Positions 1 through 12,472 of a stretch of DNA of 64,000 bases are shown piece by piece (the stretch's first letter is position 1; each line of letters starts with the position of its first letter). This DNA is from Amoebidium appalachense (lineage: Eukaryota; Ichthyosporea), in assembly GCA_963693365.1 (NCBI GenBank), contig CAVNZM010000003.1, positions 14,136,001 through 14,200,000 of the forward strand. The letters are read 5' to 3'. The notes beneath the pieces are model-generated. The model saw only the letters and a program-made list of their open reading frames with translations, did no database searches and was not told where the DNA came from. The position numbers were made by a program, and so were the translations under genes.

Positions 1-364
1 GCAAGCAACGGGAAACGTACTAGCAACGCTGTAAGCAACGGTATCGCTTACACCAATCATGTATACCTGTGATACATACACGTATGCACATTATCTACAG
101 CATCGTGACACGACACAACCCACTTGGAAAAACTTTACAACAACAGGACAATCGTGTCTTACCGACTTGGTAAATACAAAACATGGGCGGGTGGAGACCG
201 TCAAGGGGAGGGGGAGGGGGGAGGGGGGAGGGGGGATTTCACAGAGTTCAAAAGCTTTGAGAGAGAGGCACGGGAGGGAGAGAGAAAGGGGGGGGGGGGG
301 GGGGGGGGGGGGGGGAGGAAGAGAGATCTAGAGCGAGAGCGAGAGAAAGGGAGGGGGACTACAA
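1..364. repeat. G/GA-rich low-complexity left edge
   Basis: No credible gene is seen here. The stretch runs from ordinary sequence into purine-rich DNA with an uninterrupted G run of about 28 nt near 288-315 and GA-rich flanks. Open frames across it are Gly/Arg-rich artefacts of composition. Confidence 0.6.
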
Positions 365-438
365 TTGGGGGCGCGGCACCCCGTGAATGGTGACGTCACA
401 GGTGTGACGTCACATTCACGCGGTCCCGCAGCCCCCAA
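365..438. repeat. Hairpin with paired CRE-like palindromes
   Basis: An imperfect inverted repeat with arms of about 34 nt closes on a 4-nt loop. Each arm carries the palindrome TGACGTCA (391-398 and 405-412). The outer arms pair TTGGGGGC at 365 with GCCCCCAA at 438, with a few mismatches between. TGACGTCA is the classical bZIP/CREB/ATF-type site, so this could be a regulatory palindrome, a foldback element or the edge of a transposon. Its right arm overlaps the first unit of the tandem duplication that follows. Confidence 0.6.
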
Positions 439-1178
439 AATATGGCATAAGTGGATATGAGATGTGTGATATCTGTGTATATCGCGATATGGGATATGAG
501 ATATGGGTGGATATATGTACAGGAGCACGTGCACACACTGTGTGTGTGTGTGTAAAACACGTGCAGCGCACGTGATTGTAATTAAATAATTAAAGAGAGA
601 GAGGGCGGAACACGTGTACGCGTACGTGTACGCGTACATGTGGTGCGCACACGTACAGGTGCTGCGGATCGAAGGAATGCGAAATGATTCTGAATTCAGG
701 CGAAAACTGACCAATGGAAATAGCCGCCCAATGGGAATTAGGAGGCGAAAAAGCAAATTTGCCGGAAAACTGACCAATCAGAACCGCAGCCCCCAAAGAT
801 ATGGCATAAGTGGATGTGAGGTGTGTGATATCTGTGTACACACATCGCGATATGGGATATGAGATATGGGTGGATATATGTACAGGAGCACGTGCACACA
901 CTGTGTGTGTAAAACACGTGCAGCGCACGTGAATTTAACTAAATAATTAAAGAGAGAGAGGGCGCGCCGCGTGGACGCGTACGTGTACGCGTACATGTGG
1001 TGCGCACACGTACAGGTGCTGCGGATCGAAGGAATGCGAGAATTCTGAATTCCGACGAAAACTGACCAATGGGAATTCGAATCCTGAATTCAATGGGAAA
1101 TTGACCAATGGAAATAGCCACCCAATGGGAATTAGGAGGCGAAAAAGCAAATTTGCCGGAAAACTGACCAATCAGAGC
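426..1178. repeat. Tandem duplication, ~358-bp unit, CCAAT-rich
   Basis: Two similar units start with CCGCAGCCCCCAAA at 426 and 784. Both carry a run of GATAT/GGATAT words, an ACACGTGCAGCGCACGTG block, alternating ACGCGTACGTGTACGCGTAC, and the end block ACTGACCAAT...TTTGCCGGAAAACTGACCAATCAG. The second unit has a small extra insert near 1060-1100. GACCAAT recurs at least five times across 700-1220. The array lies 300-1000 bp upstream of the polymerase start and may be its promoter or the subterminal repeats of the element. Confidence 0.7.
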
Positions 1179-1513
1179 GCGTAAACCGAAATCTGTACAT
1201 TCCATCCCGAAACTGACCAATAGGACCGCGAATGGCTCATTGTTTTTGGTAAACAGAGGCGGCCGGCCGGCGGCGACCAGACACACGCACAGACTTATTG
1301 TTTTTGCGTACTGCTTCGTGAGATTTGGAGAGATTTTTGCTTTTGAGATTTCACTGGGCTTTGAGATTTAATAGACACAGGCACAGAGACGTTATTTTGC
1401 ATACTGTTCTTTATTGAGGCGTTGCTCTGGCACAGCCAGGCTAGCAACCATTGATTAAATTGATACTTGAGATTTATAAGATTACAGTCTGAGATCTAAG
1501 GTTACCATTCAAG
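1179..1513 (+). promoter_or_regulatory. Leader region upstream of the polymerase gene
   Basis: Another GACCAAT (about 1218) is followed by GC-rich GGCCGGCCGGCGGCG and then an AT-richer leader up to the ATG at 1514. The leader repeats GAGATTT several times between 1320 and 1480. No clear TATA box or open frame is visible. Its role as 5' UTR or promoter is inferred from position alone. Confidence 0.35.
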
Positions 1514-3323
1514 ATGTTCAGCGAGAGCCAGGAAGAGTTTGAAGATGATCTGTTGCGGGCACTGGATGCCGACCCGCAGCAGGTCCTGCAGGCCCACCCC
1601 TTCCTGCAGGCCATGTTGGCCCCACCACCCCCACCCCAACCCCTCCCCGGCCTCCCCCCCGCCCCCGCCCCCATCAACCACCCCGATGACCCCCAGATCA
1701 TTGCCATGCCGGCCGAGGGCAACTGGCGGCTGCGTTCCCGTGTAGATGACATGCAGGCACGGGGGTTGGGTGTACGCGGCCACACCCTCGAGTACCAACC
1801 CCTGCGCACCCTTGACGTGACTGAGTACCCCCCAGTTTTTTGCAGCCATGCTGTTCGATGCCATGGCCCGTGCAGATGTGCAGGCGGGGGACATGCTGAT
1901 TGTGCGTATCATCAGCCTGCACGTGCAGGCCAACGGTGTGGACAACCAGGTGGGGGATGATGGCAAACCCAACGCCGACGTGACCAACCGCCGTGTGTTT
2001 ACTGCAGGCCCCATGGAGGTGTTCAATGGTGATGTCAACGCCGTGGTGCTCAAGCTGATGGAGAACATACGGCAACGTACCCAGAGTGCAGCCGAGACCT
2101 TCATGGACGGCAGATCCACCGTGCATCTGACGGTGGCCCCACCCAAGGACATGGTGAGGAGGGGGGCCTGTGGGTCCCTGTCCACCACCACGGGGGTGAA
2201 TGCACGGTGGCTGCACGATCTGGTGGAGGCCAAGGCCGTGGTGGATGTGACCGCCCTTGTGCAGGATGCATGCAGCACCGACGACCCACAGGTGACCGGG
2301 GAGACCTTCCTGGACCACCAGCAGCTGCACGGCTTTGCCTACGGCCCCAACTGTGCCCAGCTGTGCCTGGTGTACTGCATGGTGATGTGGGTGAAGAAGG
2401 CAGCCAATGGCAACGAGCAGGCCAACCTACCCACCGAGCACACACGCAAGGTGCTGGGCAAGGGGGGCAACCTCATGGATCGCAAGGACCACCACGTGCT
2501 GTGCCACCTGCTGACCCCAAAGGAGGTAGTGGGGGTCGGCAACACGACCCTGGGGAGGTCGAGATCTTCCGGCTGTGGGGTGTGCAACCTGCTACTCCCT
2601 CCCACAGATCCAAGGAGCCACCACCAAGACCGTTACCTGCGGAGATTGTACGACCTGCCTGTGCCTGCAGAGGATGGCCTGACGGTGGATGAGCTGGGGG
2701 CTGTCGTGGATGCCCTCAACACAGCCATTGCCGAGCAGCCTGAGTCAGTCACCCGCCTGCGGCTGGTGGTGGTGGACATGGACAGCGGGGCCAAAGTGCT
2801 ACGCCGGTACGGGGACCTGAGCACGGCCCTGCCCCCCTCCAAGCTGTGCACCATGTACTTGGCCCACTCCCAGAAGCTGGGCCACTTCACGGCCATCACC
2901 TCCAGTGTCAGCACGGCCATCGAGCGCCTACGACACAGCAACCACACGGGGGAGGCACGACGGAATCTCAGCACCTGCTACCACTGCAACCAGACCGTGC
3001 AGAGCAAGAACATGGGGAAACACCGCTGTGTGAACCAGTGCGACAACTGTGGGTCAAAGGGCGACCGCAACGACCAGGCCAACGCCTGTGTGTGGACCCC
3101 CGAGCGCCGTCTGCAGCTTGCACGGGCAGGGGAGGAGGCATGGCCTTACCGTTGTGACGACTGCTGTGGCCTCTTCCCGTCGACCAAATGCATGGCCAGC
3201 CACAGCACCAAGCTCAAGGGCTCAGGGGCAGGGGTTGGCAGAGACCGTCATTCCTTCTGCGACAACGTGTTCTGGTGCCGGCTGGACACGTGCACCCACG
3301 GCCTGCAGGGCCCTACAGGGTGA
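1514..3323 (+). pseudogene. N-terminal part of Polinton-like DNA polymerase B
   Basis: Reading starts at the ATG at 1514 with an acidic N-terminus and a Pro-rich stretch, and runs to about 1840. Coding then continues in another frame from about 1848 to a TGA at 3321-3323. The switch falls on a T6 run near 1831-1838; one extra T explains it. The second segment (about 490 codons) has Cys/His pairs typical of the zinc-binding N-terminal region of Maverick/Polinton polymerases: CYHCNQTV...HRC, CDNCG, then CDDCCGLF...CMASH and a further C-x4-C. High GC and codon-biased composition match the downstream polymerase, so I read 1514-6780 as one gene broken by indels. Separate proteins or sequencing error in homopolymers are alternatives. 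Confidence 0.6.
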
Positions 3324-6300
3324 TGGGTACCGGCGATGGTGTCCGCCGGGTGTGTGTGTCGGGCAACCCTGCCGGCCGGTTCTTCTACAAGTTCAAGTAC
3401 GCCAGCGTGCGCCGGCTACGTCGGCTGCACACCGCCCAGGAGCAAGGGGGGTACGATGCAGGTGCAGATGCAGGCGCCAACGACGAGGGGGAGGACTGGG
3501 GTTGGGGCACGGACACGGGGGAGGGCTCGGATGCCGAGGATGCCGACACCGACCCCCCACCCAACCTTGCCGAGTCGTCAGACGACGAGGGTGACGATGA
3601 TGATGATGGCATCGACCTCATGCAGATGTCTGAGGGGGAGGGGGAGGGGGGTGAGGACGGGGGCAAGAAGAAGGACGACACGTGGACACAGCACCTGTGC
3701 ACCGACTACGACTGCAAGGGGTGCGGGGGTTACATGCCCGGCAACCACACGTGCCTCATACGCAGCAAGCGTGACCAGCGACGTGTGCATATGTGCACGC
3801 ACACGGATGCAGACGGCAAGGAGTGTGACAGGGTGGCATGCTACTCCAACGAGCAGGGGGAGGGGGAGGAGGGGGAGGGGGAGGGGTCACCTGCACGGCA
3901 GAGGGCCAGGGTGGATGGTGCCGACGGCAGGGTGGGTGCACACGTGTGCAAGCTGCACCTGCCCGACGACGGCAGCAAGGGTGCATGGAGGCAGACCCGG
4001 CAGCCCATCCGGGACATAGTGCTCGACTTCGAGACCATGCCCGTGCCTGCACCCGACCACACCGACGACAACCCCCACTTCATACACATTGTCTACCTTG
4101 CAGTGGCCACATACGTCGAGCCGGCGGCCAGCCAGCCCTCAGCCCCCATCATCTTCTGGCCTGAGGCCTCTGCCGACGGCAAGAACGGCTGGGATGTGTT
4201 GATGGAAGACCACCACCATGTTATTGACAAGGTGGTGAAGTGGCTGTTTGACACACCGCCACATGCCGGCGGCCGGGTGTTTTGCCACAACGGTAGTGGT
4301 TTCGACTTCCACTTTGTGACCAAGAGGGTGGTGGGCTGCCAGGACTATGTGTACGTCCCCATCATGGCCAACAGCAAGATCAAGTCCTGCCGTATCCGTC
4401 ACTACATCAAGAATGCCGGTGCACCGGCACCCCCCGGCCCCGAGCCCATGCACGTGGACGGCGATGGCCATGGCCATGGTGATGGCCATGGTGATGGCCA
4501 TGGCGAAGCAGCAGCAGGCACCGGGCACAAGAGGAGGCACGGGGGGCAGAGGGGGGACGGCAGCCGCACGACGGTGGTGGAGCTGGCGTTCGTGGACACC
4601 CTCAACTTCCTCACCATGTCACTGTCGGATGCAGGCAAGGCCATGGGCTGCCAGGAGACCAAGGGCCACTTCCCCCACCGTGCAGCCACATTTGCCAACT
4701 TCAAGGCCGGCCGCATTGCCTTCCCCGGGCCCGAGGACTTTGGGGCCCAGGACATGAAGCCCAGGCAGCATACTGCCTTCATGCAGTGGTGGCACGAAGA
4801 GCAGGCACGTCTGCACGAGGGGGCACCGGCGGCCACATGCTACGACATTGTGCAGCAGTGCGAGGACTACTGCGTCAAGGACGTGGTGCTGCTGCAGCAG
4901 GTGGTCAAGGCCTTCATGTCCAAGCTGGTGGAGCTGACGGGCATCGACCCCTTCACGTGCGTCACCCTTGCTTCCCTCGCCATGCACTTCTGGATCACGC
5001 AGGCCATGCCCAAGGACGTGGCCGTGATGCGTGACCAGACCATGGGCAACGTGAACAGCAGCAAGAAGGAGCAGGAGTACATCGACTACATCACCCACAG
5101 CCTGGGGGTGGGGCCAGACGACGCTGCACGGCACGTGGCCACCGGGTACGGCCCCCACGGCAGGGCCACGGCCGATGCCAAGGCCACCCACGACGACGGC
5201 ACGTGCACCTACTACTTCTTCCACGGGTGTGTGTTCCATGGGTGCCCCGACTGCAACAGGCACGAGGATCTGACGATGAGGGTGGTGAAGAGGCCGGCCA
5301 GGGAGGCCTACGACAGCACCATGGCCCACGAGCGTTACATCCGTGCCCAGGGGCACAAGGTGCAGAGCATGTGGGAGTGCAGGTGGGACAGGCTGAGGCA
5401 GAGCCCCGAGGTCAAGGCTGCACTTGCAACCCAGGCAGCACGGAGTGAGGGCACCGGCAAGGTGGCCCCCGTGCCCACGGGCCCCGTACAGTTCCGTGAT
5501 GCCTTCTTTGGTGGTCGCACCGAGGTGATCACCCGTCACATCGAGGTCAAGGAGGAGGACCAGCCGGCGGCCGGGCTCAAGTACGTGGACGTCACCTCCC
5601 TCTACCCGTACGTCATGATTGACAAGTACATGCCGGTGGGCAAGTCACAGTGGTTCACCTGCCTGCCCATCAAGCCGGAGGACCACCCATCGGCCATCGT
5701 CACCGACCCCCAGGTGCTCAAGGAGAGGCTCGACAAGACGTGCCGTATGGCCCCCGGCTCCCCCCAGGCCAGGACCAAGGGGTACTTTGGTGTTGCACGT
5801 GTGAGGGTGCTGCCCCCCAAGGACCTCTTCATTCCGGTGCTGCCGGTGCGAATGACGGGTGCCCAGGGGTACGACAAGCTGGGCTTTGTGCTGTGCAGGG
5901 CCTGCAGCAGCAAGGAGGAGGTCCGGGCCACCTGCATGGACGAGGACGGCAACCCCAGGGTACGTGAGCACACACTGTGCACACACACGGACGAGGAGAG
6001 GGCGCTGGTGGGCACGTGGACGACGGAGGAGTTGAAGGTGGCCGTGCGTGACGGGTACACCATACTCGACGTGTACGACGTGGTGCACTTCAAGAAACGC
6101 ACCAAGAACCTCTTCCGGAAGTACGTGCAGACGTTCCTGAAGGTGAAGCTCACCAGCACCACCGTCGACCCGGCCGACATTCCTGCCCTCGTGCACCTGT
6201 TCAAGGAGCACTACGGCATTACGGTGACCGCCGACGAGTTTGACCCCAACCCGGCCCTGCGTACCATCAGCAAGCTGTTTCTGAACAGCCTCTGGGGCAA

Positions 6301-6780
6301 GTTGGTGCAGAGGGCGGGGCTGGACACCATCGAGTTTGTCGACGACGTCGACCGGCTGAGGCTGCTGGTGACCAACCCCAACCTCCTGGTGCTCGACGTC
6401 GAGCCCATCGGCGAGCAGAGGGTGGCCATCAAGTACCGGCCCAAGAAGGAGACGGCCCCACCCCCCTCCTATGCCAACATTGCCATTGGCACGTACGTCA
6501 CGGCACATGCCCGGCTGCACCTCTACGGGGCCCTCCGGTCCCTGTCCCCCCAGCAGGTGGTGTACATGGACACCGACTCCATCGTGTACCACTACGACAG
6601 CCTGAGGGTGCCCCACCTCCGCCACAACATCGACTCCACCAACGGCGACCTGCTGGGCAACTGGAAGAACGAGACCACCACCCCCATCGTCGAGTTCGTG
6701 GGGGTCACGGCGGCCCCCAAGACGTATGCCTACCGCACCCAGGACGGCAAGACCGACGTCAAGGTCAAGGGCCATCAGCA
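3188..6780 (+). pseudogene. Protein-primed DNA polymerase B (Polinton type), truncated
   Basis: The polymerase proper of a Maverick/Polinton-type element, read in a frame different from the preceding segment; the shift lies near 3190-3330. An acidic Asp/Glu/Gly linker (3480-3660) and a Cys-rich patch come first. The 3'-5' exonuclease follows: Exo I DFET (about 4027), Exo II HNGSGFDFHF (about 4290), Exo III YCVKD (about 4869). A FHGC..HGCPDC block (about 5220), seen in Polinton polymerases, precedes the palm motifs: A, DVTSLYP (about 5590); B, KLFLNSLWGK (about 6271); C, YMDTDS (about 6565). KVKG ends the recognisable protein at about 6775. After that, composition switches abruptly from GC-rich coding to AT-rich repeat, so the last part of the thumb is missing. 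No integrase, protease, capsid or ATPase gene of a full Polinton is present, so this is a relic. A linear-plasmid-type polymerase is less likely given the Cys-rich N-terminus. Confidence 0.8.
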
Positions 6781-8430
6781 ATCTTGCGCGAACATCCAAA
6801 ACATATCAAACCCATCTAGGATATGCAACTGTATATTAATGGATAGCTTTTGGATATCCACACGATATGTAGGATGGTTTCAGTCGAACATATCAATACC
6901 ATCCACTGGATATATACAACATGTAATTTCCTCCTGACCTCCAACCAATGTCCAATATGTATGTAGTTGCATGCTTAGATAGTGATCAAGATATTGCACC
7001 CCCAATAGATATCACATTTGGATATCCATGCTGTACCTCCATTGGGCATCGTTGTGATATCAAATATCTGGATATGCAATCAATGCATATATGGATACAT
7101 AAGTGCACCTATAATGGCCATTAAATACACATTAGATGCATATGAATGCAGACATCAAACGCCACCTGGTTGGTTCGGCATGTATTGGATATTAGACAGA
7201 TGCCCACAATGGATATCGACGCTGGATATCCAATGATGGAATTTCAACTGCATTCCTCCGTTGGATAGCTATATGGATATGTAACATTCTGGATATCCAT
7301 GTGGATGCTTAGCTGTATATTAGACTGGATCAGTAACAACATATCCAATACATGACTGACAAGGATATCCGATCAAAATCCCCATACAGATATCAAGATA
7401 TCCCTGTAGCAAGACATGCAATACACCTAACAAGTATATCCAATGGCGGTCTATAGTGGATGTCCATATTGGATATCCATTATAATATCCAGATGGATCG
7501 CTAATACATGTGCACTTGACCCCAACGCTAATGAACAATGCATGCCCATATTGGATACGTTCCATGGATATCCATTCCGATATCCAGATACATACGCATT
7601 TGCTTGTCCACTAGACCCTCCTATAATAACCAAAGCATGACGATTCCACATATCCAATTAGATCACCAAATATGGCTCTGACGGTTATCCATATACACCC
7701 GCACGCTGATGTCCAATAGACAATCATACTAAGACACAATGGATAGCTATACTGGTTATCTAGGCTCAACATCCATACAGATATCTTGATACAGCTGCAT
7801 TTGCCCATCCACTAGACCCTAATACTAATATCCAATGCATGACGAAAATACATATCACAATAGACCCCCATACCGATCTCCAACGGCTATCCATATGCAC
7901 CCCTGCTTACCCATCCAATATATGTCGATATTCATATACAATGCATCACCATTCACAATATCTAATTTTAATATCCAACATGATATGCGGATACATATAC
8001 ACCTACATATGCACTCGGCACCTATGTTGATACCTAATGCATGAAAAACAAACATATCAAAGTAGATGTCCAACCTAATGCCTAACACTTAACAAACATA
8101 CATGTTTTGGGATATCCATTTACACCCGTATCTAATACTTAAAATATCACTATAACAGCTATCTGGGTTGATACCCATACAGATAGCCAGATACATCTGT
8201 AGCTACATCTCTAGGGTATATCCACTGGATTAATTGCATAATTTTGGTACTGTATATCTGCAACATATCTATTAGTGTGTATTTGATGTGTAATAAGGCC
8301 TTTCCGGATAAACATTATACATCTTTACCGATCCATCGCATAACCATATGATGGCTAATGACCACCATTGATAAATAATTTATGTCTGGCCTAATATCTA
8401 TTACATAAGTAATACTTATCCACGGTACAA
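6781..8430. repeat. AT-rich island of dispersed GGATATCC-like motifs
   Basis: About 1.65 kb of AT-rich DNA in which GGATAT and its complement ATATCC, often as the 8-bp palindrome GGATATCC, recur every few tens of bases on both strands. Spacing is irregular, so it is not a simple tandem satellite. TATCCAAT and CCAATGCATGA variants also recur. No credible gene is seen. It starts exactly where the polymerase is cut off. Confidence 0.6.
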
Positions 8431-8496
8431 AGTTACACAACCACGTTATACTCGGTTCCACAAATCAAGGGGAAGAAATAGATAAAAAAGAGGAAG

Positions 8497-8527
<31 letters not shown>

Positions 8528-8594
8528 TATAGTCTATTGCCTTAAAAAAAAAACAGATCACACGTGTGAATGGCCCAGGTTTGCAAAACGGTTC
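8431..8594. other. Short A/T-rich spacer with (TA)n
   Basis: Contains an A run and a (TA) run of about 20 nt near 8500-8531 and ends at the left terminus of a DIRS-like copy. Nothing else is recognised. Confidence 0.4.
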
Positions 8595-9731
8595 GGTTTT
8601 ATTTGTGGAAATTATTGACATAAATATTTTTCTGGGTAAACACGTAGGATGGGTGTCCGATATCAACAGGCTTCGTTTCATGTTTTAGCAGTTCGCGTTC
8701 GGCTGCCCGCATACGGGCACCTATTAGCCGATCAAAACATCAGATTCCACAGATCACTAGACCGAGTTTGATTGGCTCAGGATAAGATTTCACATAACAC
8801 TAGATCGGTTTTGATTGGCTCAGTTCGGCAGCCTTAGGTATATAAGCACGACAGTTTTAGCAGATCAGCAAGCAACAACACATCCTCTGTGTTTAGCACC
8901 TACAGCTTTACAGCTATATTTTCTTCTTCATTTCTTCTCCCTATCTTTCCCTAGGCCGGTCAGCATGCCGCCGAAAAAAGCGCCAGGCCTCAGCCGCCGC
9001 CCCTACCGCGGCACCTAAGCGCCTGACCCGCAGCGACCTCCGCCACAGGCTGACCAACGCATCACTCGCCTCAGCACCCGATACCCGTGGGCCCAGATCC
9101 ACAACTATGACGTATACGCCCGAACCGTTGCCCACCAACAGGGTCGGGCTCCGATCGAGTGTCCCAACCTGCTCGCCCAACTCCACCAGGATCTCCTCCT
9201 GCCACCCACTCTGCTCATCCCGGACGCATGTCAGCGTTGCGGCTTCCCCGACCACCCCAGCGCGGCCTGCCCCATGTACCCCAAGCCCGGCTGTGGTCTT
9301 GATGGTTTCGAGCCCCCCCACAAGCCCGGCGGGGGACAAACCCCCAACCGACCCGGCCCGCAACCCGGCCCGGCACCACCGGCCCGACCCGTGGATCTAC
9401 CCGCAACACACTGCAGGAATTTCCACAACGGTCGGTCCTGCGCTAAGCAGCCCTGCCCCTTCTCCCACGTGTGCCCGCTCTGCTCTGGCACACACCCCCG
9501 CCAAGACTGCAAGCACAATGCCTAGTCTACAAGCACACCCACACCCACAGATAGAACATAGGGGCTAGGAGCTAGGTTACACGGGTGCAAGGACACGGAG
9601 CTCGGGAAAAACGGGGCACTAGGGCTGAGTAACATTTTTCGCAGGCCAACTACGGCGCCCGCGCGCGCCAAGAATAAATGTCCCTACACAAAGACGTTAT
9701 TCTGGCCACTGCACATAAATTTACTCCCCCC
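8595..9731 (+). mobile_element. DIRS-like element, 5' end with internally deleted gag
   Basis: Begins with GGTTTTATTTGTGG, the same terminus as the complete element at 48796, and follows it through the A repeat (two inverted CCAAT boxes near 8770 and 8813, TATATAAG at about 8839) into the gag start at 8965. One extra A in the early lysine codons stops translation after 17 codons. About 600 bp present in the complete copy (roughly 49262-49862) are missing at the join near 9060. The 3' half of gag, with the CCCH and CxxC zinc-binding motifs (9400-9520), is preserved to its stop at 9523-9525, followed by AATAAA near 9673. Similarity ends at about 9731; the recombinase and right-end repeats are absent. 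Confidence 0.8.
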
Positions 9732-10031
9732 ACAAGTAAACGAGGTACAGGATTCTAGGGTGTGTTTCCATGTTTTTGGGCCATAACAAAGTCCAGCAAA
9801 GTTTACGGGTCTATTGAATGACGATATGGAGAAGACACCGTGAAGGTGTTTGTGAGACTTGTGACTCGTGCCGGGCATAATTTTAAGTGCATGTATGCCT
9901 AGGGGTGGTGAGGGTTGAGGAGAGAGTTGAGGGGGGAAGGGGGTGGAGAAGGGGGGGGGGGTGGGGGTGGGGGTGGTGGTGGTGGTGGTGGTGGGGGGGG
10001 GGGGGGGGGGGGGGAGGGGGTATCAATCAAC
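9732..10031. repeat. Spacer ending in a long G tract
   Basis: No gene is recognised in 9732-9900. From about 9915 to 10020 the plus strand is GGT/G-rich with uninterrupted G runs. On the minus strand this is the C tract that follows the 5' splice site of the exon at 10032-10257. Confidence 0.5.
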
Positions 10032-10370
10032 CTTTTGCCCTTTTCATGACAGAGTCGATGATGTCTAATGCCGTCTTGTTGTATGACATATCCTTTCTGA
10101 ACAAATTGCCCGTCCCAACCACCATCGGCAGCTCGATGATCTGAGTGTGATCCTTCTTGTCTTTTGTTGGGAGAAAGAATTTTGAGTCGAGGTTAAGGTG
10201 GCCTTCGGTCAAATACCACAGCACCTCGATCGTGCCGTCCTTGTGGACATTCAGAATCTGTTTATCGTGTGTGGGTGTGTGTATATGTGTAATATGATAT
10301 GGTGCGCTTGCTTGTGCGTGTACTTTTGTGTATGACAAGAGTGTGTGTGGGTTCTTTTTTGCTTGTGTCC

Positions 10371-10402
<32 letters not shown>

Positions 10403-10412
10403 CAGGGAGGAT

Positions 10413-10448
<36 letters not shown>

Positions 10449-11180
10449 GGGGGGGGGAGGGTTTTGATTAATAAGATTAAAACAGTTATAAGATATAGGT
10501 TCTTTCAGCCTGGGAATGACAATATTGAACTCCGGGAGGGAGGGGGAGGGGAGGGGGAGGGGAGGGGAGGGGAGGGGGGGGGGGGGGGGTTTAAAAAAAT
10601 GGCATTTCATTTTTTTAAAAACTTAGTACTAAAGTCGATGCAGTCTTGACATCTAATTATGGAACAGAAATCCACAGCAGTTACCATAGTAAAGTATACA
10701 GTAACAGCCGATATGTAACCGGATTCTGCTTCAACATTATTTTCAATCATGTTGAAGCAATCATGTTGAAGGAAGTGATCTCGAAGGATACAAGGGGAAG
10801 AGAGTGGGAGAATGGAAGTAGGGACGGGTACGGTGTGTGTATGAGGGTATAGGGGTTTAAAGTGGATATTGGCGGGTCACGGTGGGGGGGGGGGGGGGGG
10901 GGGAAGGGGTGGGGGGGGGGAGGGGGGAAGGGGGTGGGGGGGGGGGGGGGGGGGGAGGGGGGGAAGGGTGGGGGGGGGGGGGGGGGGGGGGGTTTGAGAA
11001 ATGCAGGAGGGGAAGGGGGGAGGGGGGAGAAAGAGGGGGGAGGGGGGGGGGGGAGGGTGGGGGGGTTGTGTGTGTGTGTGGGGGGGGGGGGGGGGGGGGG
11101 GGGGGGTTTGAGAAATGCAGGAGGAAGGGGGGAGGGGGGAGAAAGAGGGGGGAGGGGGGGGGGGGGAGGGTGGGGGGGTT

Positions 11181-11234
<54 letters not shown>

Positions 11235-11853
11235 AGGGGGAGGGGGGGAGGGGGGGAGAACCTTCGCCGGTTCGGGGATGGCCTCGGGGTTGTAGCTGTC
11301 GGTGGGGTTGACAATTATGAGAACAATTTCACCCTTCTTGGCGTTTGAGTACGGGCTTGGATTCTTCCACTCTGCCAAGCGTGCTCGTTTCCCAGGGTCC
11401 CGGTACGCCCCTGAGTATGGTGCTTTGAAGGGCTTGTCCTGCCGCAAGCTGGGCAGCGGATCCTCAATCGGCTCCGGCTCGACAGCCACCTGTTCGGTAT
11501 GTATTGGTTAGTTGTTCAAGGGGAAATGCGCGTCATGCAAACTTCTATAAAATTGACCATGTCATTGTGCAACCGTACCTAACAGCGCACACCAGGGCTG
11601 GGTGGGTCACGTTGTGTGTATGAGGGTGTTTGTGTGTTTGAAGGAGGGGAGGGGGGGAGGAGGGAGGGGGGAGAGAGAGAGAGAGAGAGAGACGGGGGGG
11701 GGGGGGGGGGTTGCCGGTTCTAGGACGGTATTGGCCTTACACAAGTTATGCAAATCATGTCCTTCAATAGAGTTCATTTGTTCGATAGTGTTCCTAACTA
11801 TTTGCAAATGTGTGTGAGTGTGTGTTTGTGTCTACGTGTGTGTGTTGTGTGTA

Positions 11854-11894
<41 letters not shown>

Positions 11895-12440
11895 CTGTTC
11901 TGGTTCTGCACCTCCAGCCTGGGCCAACTCTCTCTTTCGGTGTATGAATTCTAGGGTTCTTGTTAGAGGGTCTACCTCTTCCTTGTATTCAAATCCCGGA
12001 GGAGGGCGCTCATTCTCGACGGCCTCTGCAAACCGCAGATACCATTCTCGTTGCTCAGGGGAAAGATCTTTTCCAACACCTCCCATGTTCTCTGGGTTGA
12101 GCTGTTCCCGCCATTGGGAGACGGGCTGGGTCTGTTTTGCAGCTGTACCGTCCTCGAATCGAATATGAAGCCGAGGTGGGCGGGCGTCGGCTGGAATGAC
12201 CTCCTTGAAAGCCCACATAATATCATCCATGGGAGACCACTCCGGGTCAGTGCAATATCTCTTCCACCGGATTCCTACCTGGGATTTTTTTTTTCGGGAG
12301 GAGAAGGGGGGGGGGGGGGGGTGGGGGGGGGTGGGGGTGTGTGTGTGTCTTTGGGGAGGGGGGAGGGGGTTGTGGGGTTGTGTTGGGAGGAGTGTGTGTG
12401 TGTGTGTGGTGGTGGTGGTGGTGGTGGTGGTGGTGGGGGT

Positions 12441-12472
<32 letters not shown>

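Noticed and set aside
59-393. Gly-rich small proteins at the left edge
   Set aside because: Artefacts of the G run.
3188-3323. Programmed ribosomal frameshift in the polymerase
   Set aside because: No slippery heptamer with a downstream structure is obvious, and other homopolymer indels in the same gene favour decay or sequence error.
4619-6799. Long open frames on the minus strand of the polymerase
   Set aside because: Antisense shadows of a GC-rich coding region; the plus frame carries all catalytic motifs.
10857-11489. Long Pro-rich or Gly-rich open frames across G/C tracts
   Set aside because: Only the segment 11262-11489 has normal composition and splice sites; the rest is low complexity.
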